A stretch of 47,798 bases of DNA. Source: Halonatronomonas sp051745085. GTDB taxonomy: Bacteria > Bacillota > Halanaerobiia > Halanaerobiales > Halarsenatibacteraceae. Shown in pieces: positions 32,355 to 40,756 of the stretch (the first letter of the stretch is position 1; every line of letters starts with the position of its first letter). The stretch spans positions 1 to 47,798 of the forward strand of contig JBNJDR010000011.1 of assembly GCA_051745085.1 (NCBI GenBank), given 5' to 3'. The notes below the pieces were generated by a model that made no database searches, was not told the DNA's origin, and saw nothing but the letters and a program-made list of their open reading frames with translations. A program made the translations under genes and the position numbers.

Positions 32355-33197
32355 TTAATATTCTTCCGGCATTTCCAGTATCTCTTGATAAGAAAATACA
32401 GGTCCTTCCTTACAGACATAGCGGTGACCAATATTACACTTGCCGCATTTTCCTAAACCACATGACATCCGCATCTCCAGGGTCGTGATGATATCTTTCG
32501 GATTTACGCCCAGATCCACTAACTGGGAAGTAACCGCTTTGATCATTATCGGGGGGCCACAGGTATAGTAAACTGCGTTTTGAGTCTGACAATCAAGCTC
32601 TTTATCGATCAGCTCGTGAGGAAAGCCCACACAATGGTCCCAGCCTTCACATGGTCTGTCTATCGTATATTTTACCATCGTATCTGGACTATTCTCCCAC
32701 CGATTCTGTTCATAGTCATATATCATATCATCTGGAGATCGAAATGCCTGCAGCATCTGCACCCGCCCAAATTTGTCCCGCTGCTCGGGAGCAAGCATAT
32801 AATCTATGGCAGAGCGGAGAGGAGCTAACCCGATACCTCCACTGATAAAATATATGTCTTTACCTTCAGCTTCCTGCACCGGAAAGGTATTACCATAAGG
32901 ACCCCTCAGCCCAACTGTGTCTCCGGGCAGCAGTTCATGAAGAGCCGAAGTAACCCGCCCGGTTTCCTTAACTGTAATAATCATTTTATCTTCGTTTAGA
33001 GGAGCAGAGGCAAAACCAAAAGGAGCCTCCCCCACCCCGTAAACCGTCAGCATCAGGAACTGTCCTGGTTTAAAATCTAAAACAGGATTCGTCTCTTTTA
33101 AACGCAGATGAAAGGTTTTAATGTTCAAATTACTGCCGGTTTCCTGAACTACCTCAACTACTTCTGCTTCATGAGGCAGGTAATTATCAACCTTCAT
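32355..33197 (-). CDS. FloxA/HydG-like FAD/NAD(P)-binding subunit
   Basis: A 280-residue ferredoxin-reductase-type protein: an FAD domain (FKPGQFLMLTVYGVGEAPF), an NAD(P) domain (FISGGIGLAPLRSAIDYML) and a C-terminal [2Fe-2S] site with cysteines in SCGLGKCGKCNIGHRYVC. The layout matches FloxA of Hdr-Flox complexes and the gamma subunit of sulfhydrogenases, where it takes electrons to or from NAD(P)H. It is the last of a FloxD-C-B-A-like gene order. The ATG at 33197 has AAAGGAGG 8 bases upstream and lies 11 bases inside the end of the preceding gene. Confidence 0.85.
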   Translation of the reverse strand: MKVDNYLPHEAEVVEVVQETGSNLNIKTFHLRLKETNPVLDFKPGQFLMLTVYGVGEAPFGFASAPLNEDKMIITVKETGRVTSALHELLPGDTVGLRGPYGNTFPVQEAEGKDIYFISGGIGLAPLRSAIDYMLAPEQRDKFGRVQMLQAFRSPDDMIYDYEQNRWENSPDTMVKYTIDRPCEGWDHCVGFPHELIDKELDCQTQNAVYYTCGPPIMIKAVTSQLVDLGVNPKDIITTLEMRMSCGLGKCGKCNIGHRYVCKEGPVFSYQEILEMPEEY

Positions 33198-34266
33198 CGG
33201 TTCCACCTCCTTTACTTACAGCTTGATCTACCTCGTAGATTACTGCCCTGATGTCCAAGTTAACCGGACATTTACTGATACAACGGCCGCAGCCTACACA
33301 GCCAGGTTTGCCTTCGTAATTCTGGGGATGGTAAGAAAACTTATGCATCAATCTCTGCCGCCAGCGCTGATGCTGCTCCTCCCGGGGGTTATGTCCCGAA
33401 GCATGTTCTGTAAATAGGGAAAACATACAGGAATCCCAGGACCTATTTTTAGTTTTATCTTCCCAGAAAAAATCAAAACAGAAGCAGGTTGGACAGTAAT
33501 AGGTACATACACCGCAGCCTAAACAACTTGCAGTTGGTTGCGCCCAATCAGCATGCTTAAATGCTTGTTTTTCTGAAAATGGTAGAGAATTATTGATTTT
33601 AAAATCAGACTGTTCCGCATAGATTTTCTGCCAATCTTCCAGCATCTTTTCCAGTTCTTTTACTTCTACCGCCCCAACGTCCTGAATAAACTCCTCAACC
33701 TCCTCAGGCAGCTGGGCTTCAGGAGATATTTTCAAGTAATATCTATCCTCTCTTTCCTTGTCTAAATCCTCGTAAAGAAAGAGGGAAGCACTATCGTGGG
33801 CAAAGTAATCAATACCTAACTCACTTTGAAAATTGTTGGGCGGAAGCTGCTGATTGGCATACCCTATAAAAATACTATTCTCCCGTTTAGAGCGATAAAA
33901 CGGATCTTGATAGTCGTCTTCCAGAAAAACGTCATCCAAAAGTTCGACAGCCGCCAGATCACAGCTTCTGATCCCAAAAAATAGCCGCGGTTTGTCCTGC
34001 CATCTTTCCGGTTTGTAATCCTGACCTTTTACTTCCGGTGCTAGCTGCTCGTCCCGGGGCAGAAGATGATTTTTAGGAGTGGTCTCAGCAATTTCCTGGA
34101 GATATATGGCCGGAATATCTTCCTCATCATAAACTTCTCGCAGTACTACCCGACTTAGCCGGCCCTGCTCCACTTTAAAAGGAGCGATAACTTGATATTT
34201 TTCTCGAAAAAGTTTAAGCAGGTTAATTAACTGCTTTGAGCTTAGCTTTTTAACTGACATTTTCAT
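33187..34266 (-). CDS. FloxB/sulfhydrogenase-beta-like ferredoxin subunit
   Basis: A 359-residue iron-sulfur protein. The C-terminal part holds two [4Fe-4S] motifs, CLGCGVCTYYCPTCFC and CVGCGRCISKCPVNLDI, and the N-terminal 200 residues resemble the beta subunit of NAD(P)-linked sulfhydrogenase (FFGIRSCDLAAVELLDDVF). These subunits pass electrons between the flavin subunit and the rest of the complex. It overlaps the upstream subunit as ATGA and the downstream FloxA-like gene by 11 bases. The exact B or C label is uncertain. Confidence 0.78.
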   Translation of the reverse strand: MKMSVKKLSSKQLINLLKLFREKYQVIAPFKVEQGRLSRVVLREVYDEEDIPAIYLQEIAETTPKNHLLPRDEQLAPEVKGQDYKPERWQDKPRLFFGIRSCDLAAVELLDDVFLEDDYQDPFYRSKRENSIFIGYANQQLPPNNFQSELGIDYFAHDSASLFLYEDLDKEREDRYYLKISPEAQLPEEVEEFIQDVGAVEVKELEKMLEDWQKIYAEQSDFKINNSLPFSEKQAFKHADWAQPTASCLGCGVCTYYCPTCFCFDFFWEDKTKNRSWDSCMFSLFTEHASGHNPREEQHQRWRQRLMHKFSYHPQNYEGKPGCVGCGRCISKCPVNLDIRAVIYEVDQAVSKGGGTDEG

Positions 34267-35135
34267 TCCACCTCCTGCATAAAGCCAGGTTCAGGATCTT
34301 CTTCATCGTAGGTTGAAAAGAGAGATTCCTGATCGATCGCCTGGCCTGGCCTGTAATCAAAATACTTAACGGCTTGATGATAAAGGTGAGTGGTCAACGA
34401 CCGCATTTCAATCCCTTCCGGACAGGCCATCTCGCAGGCCCCACAGTTAACGCAGCGGCCCGGCATATGCATCGTCCGCATCAGGTGAAAAATCATATCA
34501 TTTTCAGCACTGCTGCCGTTATCCAGCCAGACCGGCTGGTTACTTTCAACAAAGCAATGATCGCAATAGCAGACCGGACAGGCGTCCCGACAGGCATAAC
34601 ACTGCGTACAGCGAGAGAACTCCCGGGTATAGTGATCTTTTCTTTCTTCTGGGGATTGCTCGGAAAGGAGATAACCTCTACCGGCAAGCTCCTGCTCGAC
34701 TTCCTCGGGTTCAACCTTTTGACCCACAGTATAATCAGCAACAACCGGATTCCTGGTATCGCATTCATCGCAGGCCGTATTACCTTTAATTCCTGGACAA
34801 CCGTTAATGCCGATGATCAATAGATTATCTCTTTTAATTATATTTTCAGAGATGTAGAACGCCAGGGCCCTGGTATCACAGGGCTTAGCTACTACCGCCT
34901 GCCTGGAGTCTTTATTTTTCAACAGATATTTACTTAACATTGGGTAAGAGTTTTCTGTAAAGACCACGTTTTTTGCTCTTTCCGGTTCTTCTTTAGGGAT
35001 AAATGCTGGTTCTAAGAGATCAGAGAATCGACCTTTCTGATAAGCCAGGAGCTGCTTGAAATCTTCACCGGCAAATATCTCAGGCAGAAGTTTCTGCAGT
35101 TCAGCTGTTATTTCTTTATAAATATTGCTCTTCAT
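34263..35135 (-). CDS. FloxC-like ferredoxin subunit (FrhB-like region)
   Basis: A 290-residue iron-sulfur protein paralogous in layout to its downstream neighbour. The middle part (VVAKPCDTRALAFYISENII, IIGINGCPGIKGNTACDEC) resembles FrhB/sulfhydrogenase-beta-type domains, and the C-terminus has CTQCYACRDACPVCYCDHC and CVNCGACEMACPEG for two [4Fe-4S] clusters. The start at 35135 is chosen because GGGAGGT lies 7 bases before it; an upstream frame extension lacks such a site. It overlaps the MvhD-like gene by 20 bases and the next gene by 4, so these subunits are translationally coupled. Confidence 0.76.
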   Translation of the reverse strand: MKSNIYKEITAELQKLLPEIFAGEDFKQLLAYQKGRFSDLLEPAFIPKEEPERAKNVVFTENSYPMLSKYLLKNKDSRQAVVAKPCDTRALAFYISENIIKRDNLLIIGINGCPGIKGNTACDECDTRNPVVADYTVGQKVEPEEVEQELAGRGYLLSEQSPEERKDHYTREFSRCTQCYACRDACPVCYCDHCFVESNQPVWLDNGSSAENDMIFHLMRTMHMPGRCVNCGACEMACPEGIEMRSLTTHLYHQAVKYFDYRPGQAIDQESLFSTYDEEDPEPGFMQEVE

Positions 35136-35637
35136 TCGAGGCACCTCCCTGCTCCAGCCCAATACTGCCTGGATTGCCCAGTTCTAACGTCTCGACGGGC
35201 ATAAGTTCTTCCGCCAGATAACCTGTCCAGGGCCCTACCGATTTTACCTGGTCTACTACTTTCCTTACGACCTGAGCAAACCGGCGCCCCTCTGCTGCTG
35301 AACACCAGGTAAAATTCAACCTTTCCGGTTCTACACCCGCATACTGCAGCATTTCCTTCAGCATAATAAATCTCCGGCGGGCGTAGTAGTTGCCGTCGAT
35401 GTAATGACAATCACCTGGATGACAGCCGGAAACCAGGATCCCATCGGCTCCCTGCTTCAAGGCTTTAATGATGATAAGCGGGTTTAACCTTCCGGTACAG
35501 GGTATCCTTACCGCTCTAACGTTAGTAGGGTACTGCTGCCTACTGCTGCCCGCCAAATCTGCGGCCGCATAACTACACCAGTTACAGAGAAAAGCTATTA
35601 TTTTCGGTTCGAACTCCTGGTTTTTGTTCTGTGCCAT
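35116..35637 (-). CDS. MvhD/FloxD-like iron-sulfur subunit
   Basis: A 173-residue protein of the MvhD (FlpD/FloxD) family, which links HdrA to an electron-donating partner and carries a [2Fe-2S] cluster. Signatures are IIAFLCNWCSYAAADLAGSS, RIPCTGRLNPLIIIKALKQG, and VSGCHPGDCHY. Its ATG overlaps the hdrA stop as TGATG. In known systems the D subunit attaches to HdrA, so this supports a physical complex of the products of 35637-38687 and the Flox-like genes. Confidence 0.92.
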   Translation of the reverse strand: MAQNKNQEFEPKIIAFLCNWCSYAAADLAGSSRQQYPTNVRAVRIPCTGRLNPLIIIKALKQGADGILVSGCHPGDCHYIDGNYYARRRFIMLKEMLQYAGVEPERLNFTWCSAAEGRRFAQVVRKVVDQVKSVGPWTGYLAEELMPVETLELGNPGSIGLEQGGASNEEQYL

Positions 35638-38600
35638 CAGACCAGCTCCCCTTTCTCCATAGCGCCTTCAGCTAGTAACGCTTCAACTTCATCTAATATC
35701 TGCTGATTCCTAAAACCATTGAGATCAACAGCGTTAGGCCGACAGACGCCCAGACAGTTACCGCAGCCTTTACACAGGACCCGATTAACCTCTGCTTTAC
35801 CAGTTTCAGGGTCAACCTCGATCGCTTTATAAGCGCAAACCCTTTCGCAGTCACCACAGCCTATGCAGAGATCGTCGTCAACTTCGGCTATCATGGCTTC
35901 TGTCAGCAGAAATTCTTTTGCCAGTATCGAAGCTGCTCTGCCCGCTGCCGCCCTGCTCTGAGATATAGATTCTATTAGATTTTTGGGCCCGTGAGCTAAT
36001 CCAGTCAAAAAGATACCGTCGGTAGCCGAATCAACGGGGCGAAGTTTCACGTGAGCTTCTAAGAAAAAGTTATCTTCATTTAAAGGCGTCTTCAAAAACT
36101 TACTAATCTGCTCGTTAGACTCTCCAGGCAGAACCGCAGCCGCCAGTATTACCAAATCGGCCTCATCTTTGATTTCGGTTGCGGTTAACGGCTCAGTGAA
36201 GCTAATTCCCAGAGAATCTTTTTCGCCATTTAGGAAATAGACCTCCGGCTTGTTATCTACTTCATACCTGCTAAAATTAATCCCAAGATCTCGAGCCTCT
36301 CGATAAAGTTCTTCATAATAACCATAACTTCTCAATTCACGATACAATATAGTAATCTCCCGGTTTGGATTCCTCTGCTTTAACTCGATAGCATTACGCA
36401 GAGCCTGCGTACAACAGAGCCTACTGCAGTAAGGTCTGTCCTCTTCCCGAGAACCGACACACTGAATCATATATATGCTTTCGGCCGCCTGCAGTTCCGG
36501 GGATCTCTCTGTTAATTTATCTTCCAACTCCAGCTGCGTCATTACTTTACTTGAGTTTTGATAAAGATATTCTTCCGGCTCTAATTCTTCAGCTCCTGTG
36601 GCTACTACGACAACACCGCCTTCAATTTCTACATCTTTGGGCCCCGATAGGGCCAATTGGTAATTGCCCACAAACCCGGAAATATCCTGGATATCGTAGC
36701 CAGAATAAATATCAATTAGCTGATTGTTTTTAACTTCCTGCACCAGGCGTTCTAAAAATGGCTTAACTGGTCGGCCCATACTGCTCCTGTTAATCTGCGC
36801 CGCTTTACCGCCCAGCCAATCAGCTTTTTCTACCAGAGAAACTGGGAAACCTAAGCGAGCTAGTTCTCTAGCTGCTGTTAAACCGGCAGCACCGCCCCCC
36901 AGGATCAAAGCCCGGGTAATGTTATCTACTTCTCCTCTTTCTAGAGGTAAAGCGTTTTTAATTCTAGCTATACCGGCCCGCACCATTTCGTAAGCCTTCC
37001 AGGTAGCTTTTTCTTTTTCTTCTTTGTGAACCCAGGAACCTTGATCTCGAATGTTAGTCATTTCCATCAAATGGGGATTTAAGCCCGCTCTGGTCACCGC
37101 GTTTTGAAACAACATCTCGTGGGTTCGAGGTGAACAGGAGACGATCAAAATTCTATTGAGATCGTGCTCTCTAATCCTATCGGCGATGAGATCCTGACTG
37201 TCGGTAGAACATAAATATTTAACATCCTCCGACCACTCGACGAAGGGGATCTCTCCAGCCCGCCGGGCTACTTCTTCTACATCGATCACTCCGGCGATGT
37301 TCGTGCCACAGTGACAGACGAAAACCCCAACCCGAGTCCGTTGATTGGTTATTTCTCTATTAGCCGGAGGAGGCGCTTCGCTTATACCTAACTCTTTGAC
37401 ATCCAGCGCTGCCAGCTGACCGGCCAAAGCGGCCGAACCACTTGCTTCTGCCACAGATTCAGGGATATCTTTAGGTCCGGTAATAGCGCCGCAGCCAAAT
37501 ATTCCCGGGCGACTTAATGCTTGCGGCGAAAACTCATCAGTATCAGCAAACCCATATTTATTAGTTCTCACTTTTAGCTTCTGTAAATCATCAGTCACTT
37601 CCTGATTCGGGGCCAGACCGGTAGCCAGCACAACCAGATCATACTCTTTACTGGCAAATCCATTATCTCCGTCTGTAACTTTCAGTTTTAACTGATTGCC
37701 GGATTTGGTCCTTTCTATTTCAGCCACCCGACTGCGGATGAAGTTAACCCCCTCTGTAGCTTCAGCCCGGTTGTAATATCGCTCAAAACCTTTACCGTGG
37801 GAGCGAATATCCATGTAATAAAGATCTATCTCTGCATCTTTGAGATGGTCTCGAGTTAAGAGAGCGTGTTTAATCGAATACATACAACAAACCGAAGAAC
37901 AATAGTTTTTATCTCGCTGAAAATCTCGGGACCCGCTGCAGTGCAGAAACGCTATCTTGTTAACTTCTTTGCCGTCAGAAGGACGAATAACCCTGCCGTC
38001 TGTAGGCCCAGCCGCATTTAAGATCCGCTCGTATTCTAAACTTGTAATTACGTTTTCATGGACCCCGTAATTATACTGGCTGACCAAATCACCTTCGAAA
38101 GATTCGTAGCCCGGGGCAAAGACTACTGCGGCTGCTTGAACGATAAAATTCTTTTCTTTTTGCTCGTAATTTACGGCATCAAAGCTGCAGATCCTTTCGC
38201 AAAGCCCGCATTTTCCCTGGGTGAGTTTTAAGCACTGCTCAGGATCTATCACAGCCAGATTGGGTACCGCCTGGGGTTGATATTTATGAACAGCTTTCTG
38301 CTCAGCCAAACCCAGGTTGTACTCGTCCGGAATTGTAACTGGACATTTTTCGAAACATTCCGTACAGCCCGTGCATTTTTCTTCATCTATATACCGCGGC
38401 CGCTTTTTCAAGCGAACCCGAAAGTCTCCAGGTTCACCTTCCAGTCCGACCATTTCTGTCATAGTATAAGTAGTTACGTTTTTATGATTATAACAGGAAG
38501 TAATCTTTGGTGCCAAAATACAGGTAGAACAATCGTTAGTCGGAAAGGTTTTATCGAGCTGGGCCATCCGCCCCCCCAGACTGGGGCTCTTTTCGATCAG

Positions 38601-38687
38601 ATAAACCGGAACGCCCATCTCAGCCAGATCAGTAGCCGCCTGAATTCCAGCTATACCACCGCCTATTACTACAACGGGATCTGCCAT
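35637..38687 (-). CDS. hdrA: HdrA-type flavoprotein with two FAD modules
   Basis: A 1016-residue HdrA. The first module starts with VVVIGGGIAGIQAATDL and holds the cysteine-rich THFPTNDCSTCILAPKI-like segment and a ferredoxin insert (CTGCTECFEKCP). A second FAD module starts near residue 625 (ALILGGGAAGLTAARELA) and repeats the CVGSREEDRPYCSRLCC motif of the first. The C-terminus adds CIGCGDCERVCA and CKGCGNCLGVCRPNAV for two [4Fe-4S] clusters. The flavin of HdrA is the bifurcating centre in known Hdr complexes. No selenocysteine codon is needed. The ATG at 38687 lies one base after the hdrC stop. Which FAD bifurcates in double-module versions is not evident. Confidence 0.9.
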   Translation of the reverse strand: MADPVVVIGGGIAGIQAATDLAEMGVPVYLIEKSPSLGGRMAQLDKTFPTNDCSTCILAPKITSCYNHKNVTTYTMTEMVGLEGEPGDFRVRLKKRPRYIDEEKCTGCTECFEKCPVTIPDEYNLGLAEQKAVHKYQPQAVPNLAVIDPEQCLKLTQGKCGLCERICSFDAVNYEQKEKNFIVQAAAVVFAPGYESFEGDLVSQYNYGVHENVITSLEYERILNAAGPTDGRVIRPSDGKEVNKIAFLHCSGSRDFQRDKNYCSSVCCMYSIKHALLTRDHLKDAEIDLYYMDIRSHGKGFERYYNRAEATEGVNFIRSRVAEIERTKSGNQLKLKVTDGDNGFASKEYDLVVLATGLAPNQEVTDDLQKLKVRTNKYGFADTDEFSPQALSRPGIFGCGAITGPKDIPESVAEASGSAALAGQLAALDVKELGISEAPPPANREITNQRTRVGVFVCHCGTNIAGVIDVEEVARRAGEIPFVEWSEDVKYLCSTDSQDLIADRIREHDLNRILIVSCSPRTHEMLFQNAVTRAGLNPHLMEMTNIRDQGSWVHKEEKEKATWKAYEMVRAGIARIKNALPLERGEVDNITRALILGGGAAGLTAARELARLGFPVSLVEKADWLGGKAAQINRSSMGRPVKPFLERLVQEVKNNQLIDIYSGYDIQDISGFVGNYQLALSGPKDVEIEGGVVVVATGAEELEPEEYLYQNSSKVMTQLELEDKLTERSPELQAAESIYMIQCVGSREEDRPYCSRLCCTQALRNAIELKQRNPNREITILYRELRSYGYYEELYREARDLGINFSRYEVDNKPEVYFLNGEKDSLGISFTEPLTATEIKDEADLVILAAAVLPGESNEQISKFLKTPLNEDNFFLEAHVKLRPVDSATDGIFLTGLAHGPKNLIESISQSRAAAGRAASILAKEFLLTEAMIAEVDDDLCIGCGDCERVCAYKAIEVDPETGKAEVNRVLCKGCGNCLGVCRPNAVDLNGFRNQQILDEVEALLAEGAMEKGELV

Positions 38688-38688
38688 T

Positions 38689-39138
38689 TTAAGCACCACC
38701 ATTTCCTGGTAATTCATCGGCCCAACTTGATTCTCCAGCCAGCACTTTTCCCAGGCTTTCCAGGCGGTATTTAAGTACCTGCCGATCAAATCGATCCAGT
38801 TCAGCTTCCAACTCTGCCGGGTAATAATCTCCTTCTACCGCCATCTCTCTCAATACCCTGATTATGTCTGCAAACCTAACGTTCTGGGGACAGGCAGAGA
38901 CGCAGCGGCGGCATTGAATGCACTGCCAGAGCTCCTCCCCGGACAGCAGCTCTTCTTCATAGCCTAACAAAGCTTTTTTAATCATTAAGCGAGGATTGAA
39001 TTCTTCCACCTCTTCACTTACAGGGCAGGTAGCCGTGCAGCTTCCACAACTATAACAGAGACTCAAATTTTCTCCACCAGGTCTGGATTTTACTTCCTCT
39101 TTAAATTTTAAATTTAAGGTACTATATTCTTTTTCCAT
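38689..39138 (-). CDS. hdrC: HdrC-like iron-sulfur subunit
   Basis: A 149-residue protein with two [4Fe-4S] motifs, CYSCGSCTATCPV and CIQCRRCVSACPQ, and no other domain, as in HdrC. In classical heterodisulfide reductases HdrC partners with HdrB, which carries the CCG-motif non-cubane clusters; no HdrB gene is present here. The gene lies between metF and hdrA, suggesting that it bridges HdrA to the MetVF pair instead. Confidence 0.87.
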   Translation of the reverse strand: MEKEYSTLNLKFKEEVKSRPGGENLSLCYSCGSCTATCPVSEEVEEFNPRLMIKKALLGYEEELLSGEELWQCIQCRRCVSACPQNVRFADIIRVLREMAVEGDYYPAELEAELDRFDRQVLKYRLESLGKVLAGESSWADELPGNGGA

Positions 39139-39143
39139 TATCT

Positions 39144-40067
39144 CTAATCCACCTCCGGACGGGGATAAAGGCCAGCTTCCTCAACGACCACCGGGGTAAT
39201 TTCTTCCCAGGCAACCGGCATGAGGTGAATGCCTTTAACACCTTCACTCTTACGCACATGTTCGATTATATCAACGGCCATATTCACACCCTCTTTTTTC
39301 TTATCTTCGGCAGCGTCCATCCTGGCTATCGTCGAGTCAGGTACATCCATACCAGCTACATATTTTTTCATCATTCTCAAAGCTTTAACTGACCTGGTAG
39401 GGAGAATGCCCGCCATGATGTAACAGCGTTCATGGATGCCTCTTCTTCTAACTTCTTCCATCCATTCATCGAATTTATCCAGATTATAAATTGCCTGAGT
39501 CTGGATGAAATCCATACCTGCATTAACTTTTTTCTCCAGTTTCATCATATGGAGATCAAAAGGATCGGCAAAAGGATTGGCAGCTCCTCCAATGAAAAAC
39601 TTCGGCGGAACCTCCATTTCCTTGCCGTTAAGTAAAACTCCTTTATCGACCATGTCCCGAACTGTTTTAATCATGCTTACCGAATCGAGATCAAATACAT
39701 TTTTTGCTCCTTCATCCTGACCGAAACATTGATGATCACCGGTAAGACAGAGGACGTTTCTCAAACCCAGGGCGCTTGCCCCGAGTAAATCGCTCTGCAG
39801 TCCAATCCGATTTCTATCTCTCCCCGTGGCCTGGATTATCATTTCCAGACCTTCATCAGCAGCTATTTTAGCAGCACCGATGCTGGACATCCTGACGATC
39901 GCCGTCTGGTTATCGGTAATATTAACCCCGTCAACGTAACCTCTGAGGTAATCAGCTTTTTTCTTGATGAAATCAGGATCAGCGCCGATAGGAGGACCCA
40001 TCTCACTGCAGACGACAAATTCTCCTCTCTCCAAGAGCTCCTGTAATTTTGATATATAGTCAGCCAT
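39144..40067 (-). CDS. metF: Methylenetetrahydrofolate reductase, MetF
   Basis: A 307-residue TIM-barrel enzyme that interconverts methylene-THF and methyl-THF. Family blocks are CSEMGPPIGADPDFI, VDGVNITDNQTAIVRMSS, LCLTGDHQCFGQD, FIGGAANPFADPFD and FIQTQAIYNLDKFDEWM. It is of the acetogen type that works with MetV and lacks the regulatory domain of eukaryotic forms. I chose ATG at 40067, with AAAGGAG about 8 bases upstream; an ATG at 40085 overlapping the metV stop is the alternative. It is directly after metV. Confidence 0.95.
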   Translation of the reverse strand: MADYISKLQELLERGEFVVCSEMGPPIGADPDFIKKKADYLRGYVDGVNITDNQTAIVRMSSIGAAKIAADEGLEMIIQATGRDRNRIGLQSDLLGASALGLRNVLCLTGDHQCFGQDEGAKNVFDLDSVSMIKTVRDMVDKGVLLNGKEMEVPPKFFIGGAANPFADPFDLHMMKLEKKVNAGMDFIQTQAIYNLDKFDEWMEEVRRRGIHERCYIMAGILPTRSVKALRMMKKYVAGMDVPDSTIARMDAAEDKKKEGVNMAVDIIEHVRKSEGVKGIHLMPVAWEEITPVVVEEAGLYPRPEVD

Positions 40068-40081
40068 TACCTTTTCTCCTT

Positions 40082-40756
40082 TCATTCCTGGAAAAACTCC
40101 GGATTTTTATGGCTCCGGACTCCACCATCTTTATAGGTCGACCAATCTTTAGGAGCATCGTACTCTAATATTTTATCGAGTTGACCTATCTCTTTGGCTC
40201 TATCATAGATCGTCTGCCAGCCGCAGTCGATACTATCATCTACTTCACATACACCATCCTGCGAGCCGCCGCAGGGGCCGCACATTAAACTTTTCGAGCA
40301 GCGAGCCACCGGACAGACGCCGGCGAATCGATCGAGCACGCAGTCACCACAGCCGTGACACATTTCTTCCCATTCTCCTACTCCACTGGTCCGACCGTAA
40401 AAAGTAGTATCCAGACCAGGCAAAACTACTTTTTGAGGATAGTTAATACCCAGGTGCTGAACTCCGACCCCACAAGCCAGGGATAATACAACATCACTTC
40501 TAGAAATATTATTTTCTAGTTCATCTAAAAACTCGTCATCACACTGGCGTTCAATTGTATCGGTTAATATATTTACCTCTTTATTTTCTTTCTGAAAATA
40601 TAACTGCAAGATATTTTTTAAAGCTGCAACTTCTCGCTCACCCCCGGCCAAACTTACCGTAACGCAGCTGCCGCAGCCCACTATGAATAAGGTTTCCAAA
40701 TCTGCTGGCAGCATATCTTTGATTTCAACTACGTCTTTCTGCTTCCCTACAATCAC
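40082..40756 (-). CDS. metV: Methylenetetrahydrofolate reductase partner, MetV
   Basis: A 224-residue cysteine-rich protein of the MetV/MTHFR C-terminal zinc-binding type. It opens with FIVGCGSCVTVSLAGG, and its second half has EMCHGCGDCVLDRFAGVCPVARC and SLMCGPCGGSQDGVC. In Moorella and other acetogens MetV forms the core reductase with MetF and links it to iron-sulfur partners. Start is GTG, overlapping the upstream gene's stop as GTGA. Confidence 0.93.
   Translation of the reverse strand: MIVGKQKDVVEIKDMLPADLETLFIVGCGSCVTVSLAGGEREVAALKNILQLYFQKENKEVNILTDTIERQCDDEFLDELENNISRSDVVLSLACGVGVQHLGINYPQKVVLPGLDTTFYGRTSGVGEWEEMCHGCGDCVLDRFAGVCPVARCSKSLMCGPCGGSQDGVCEVDDSIDCGWQTIYDRAKEIGQLDKILEYDAPKDWSTYKDGGVRSHKNPEFFQE

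Noticed and set aside
38277..38774. A 165-residue plus-strand frame antisense to hdrA
   Set aside because: It lies within the strongly conserved hdrA/hdrC coding region on the other strand and shows no recognisable protein pattern.
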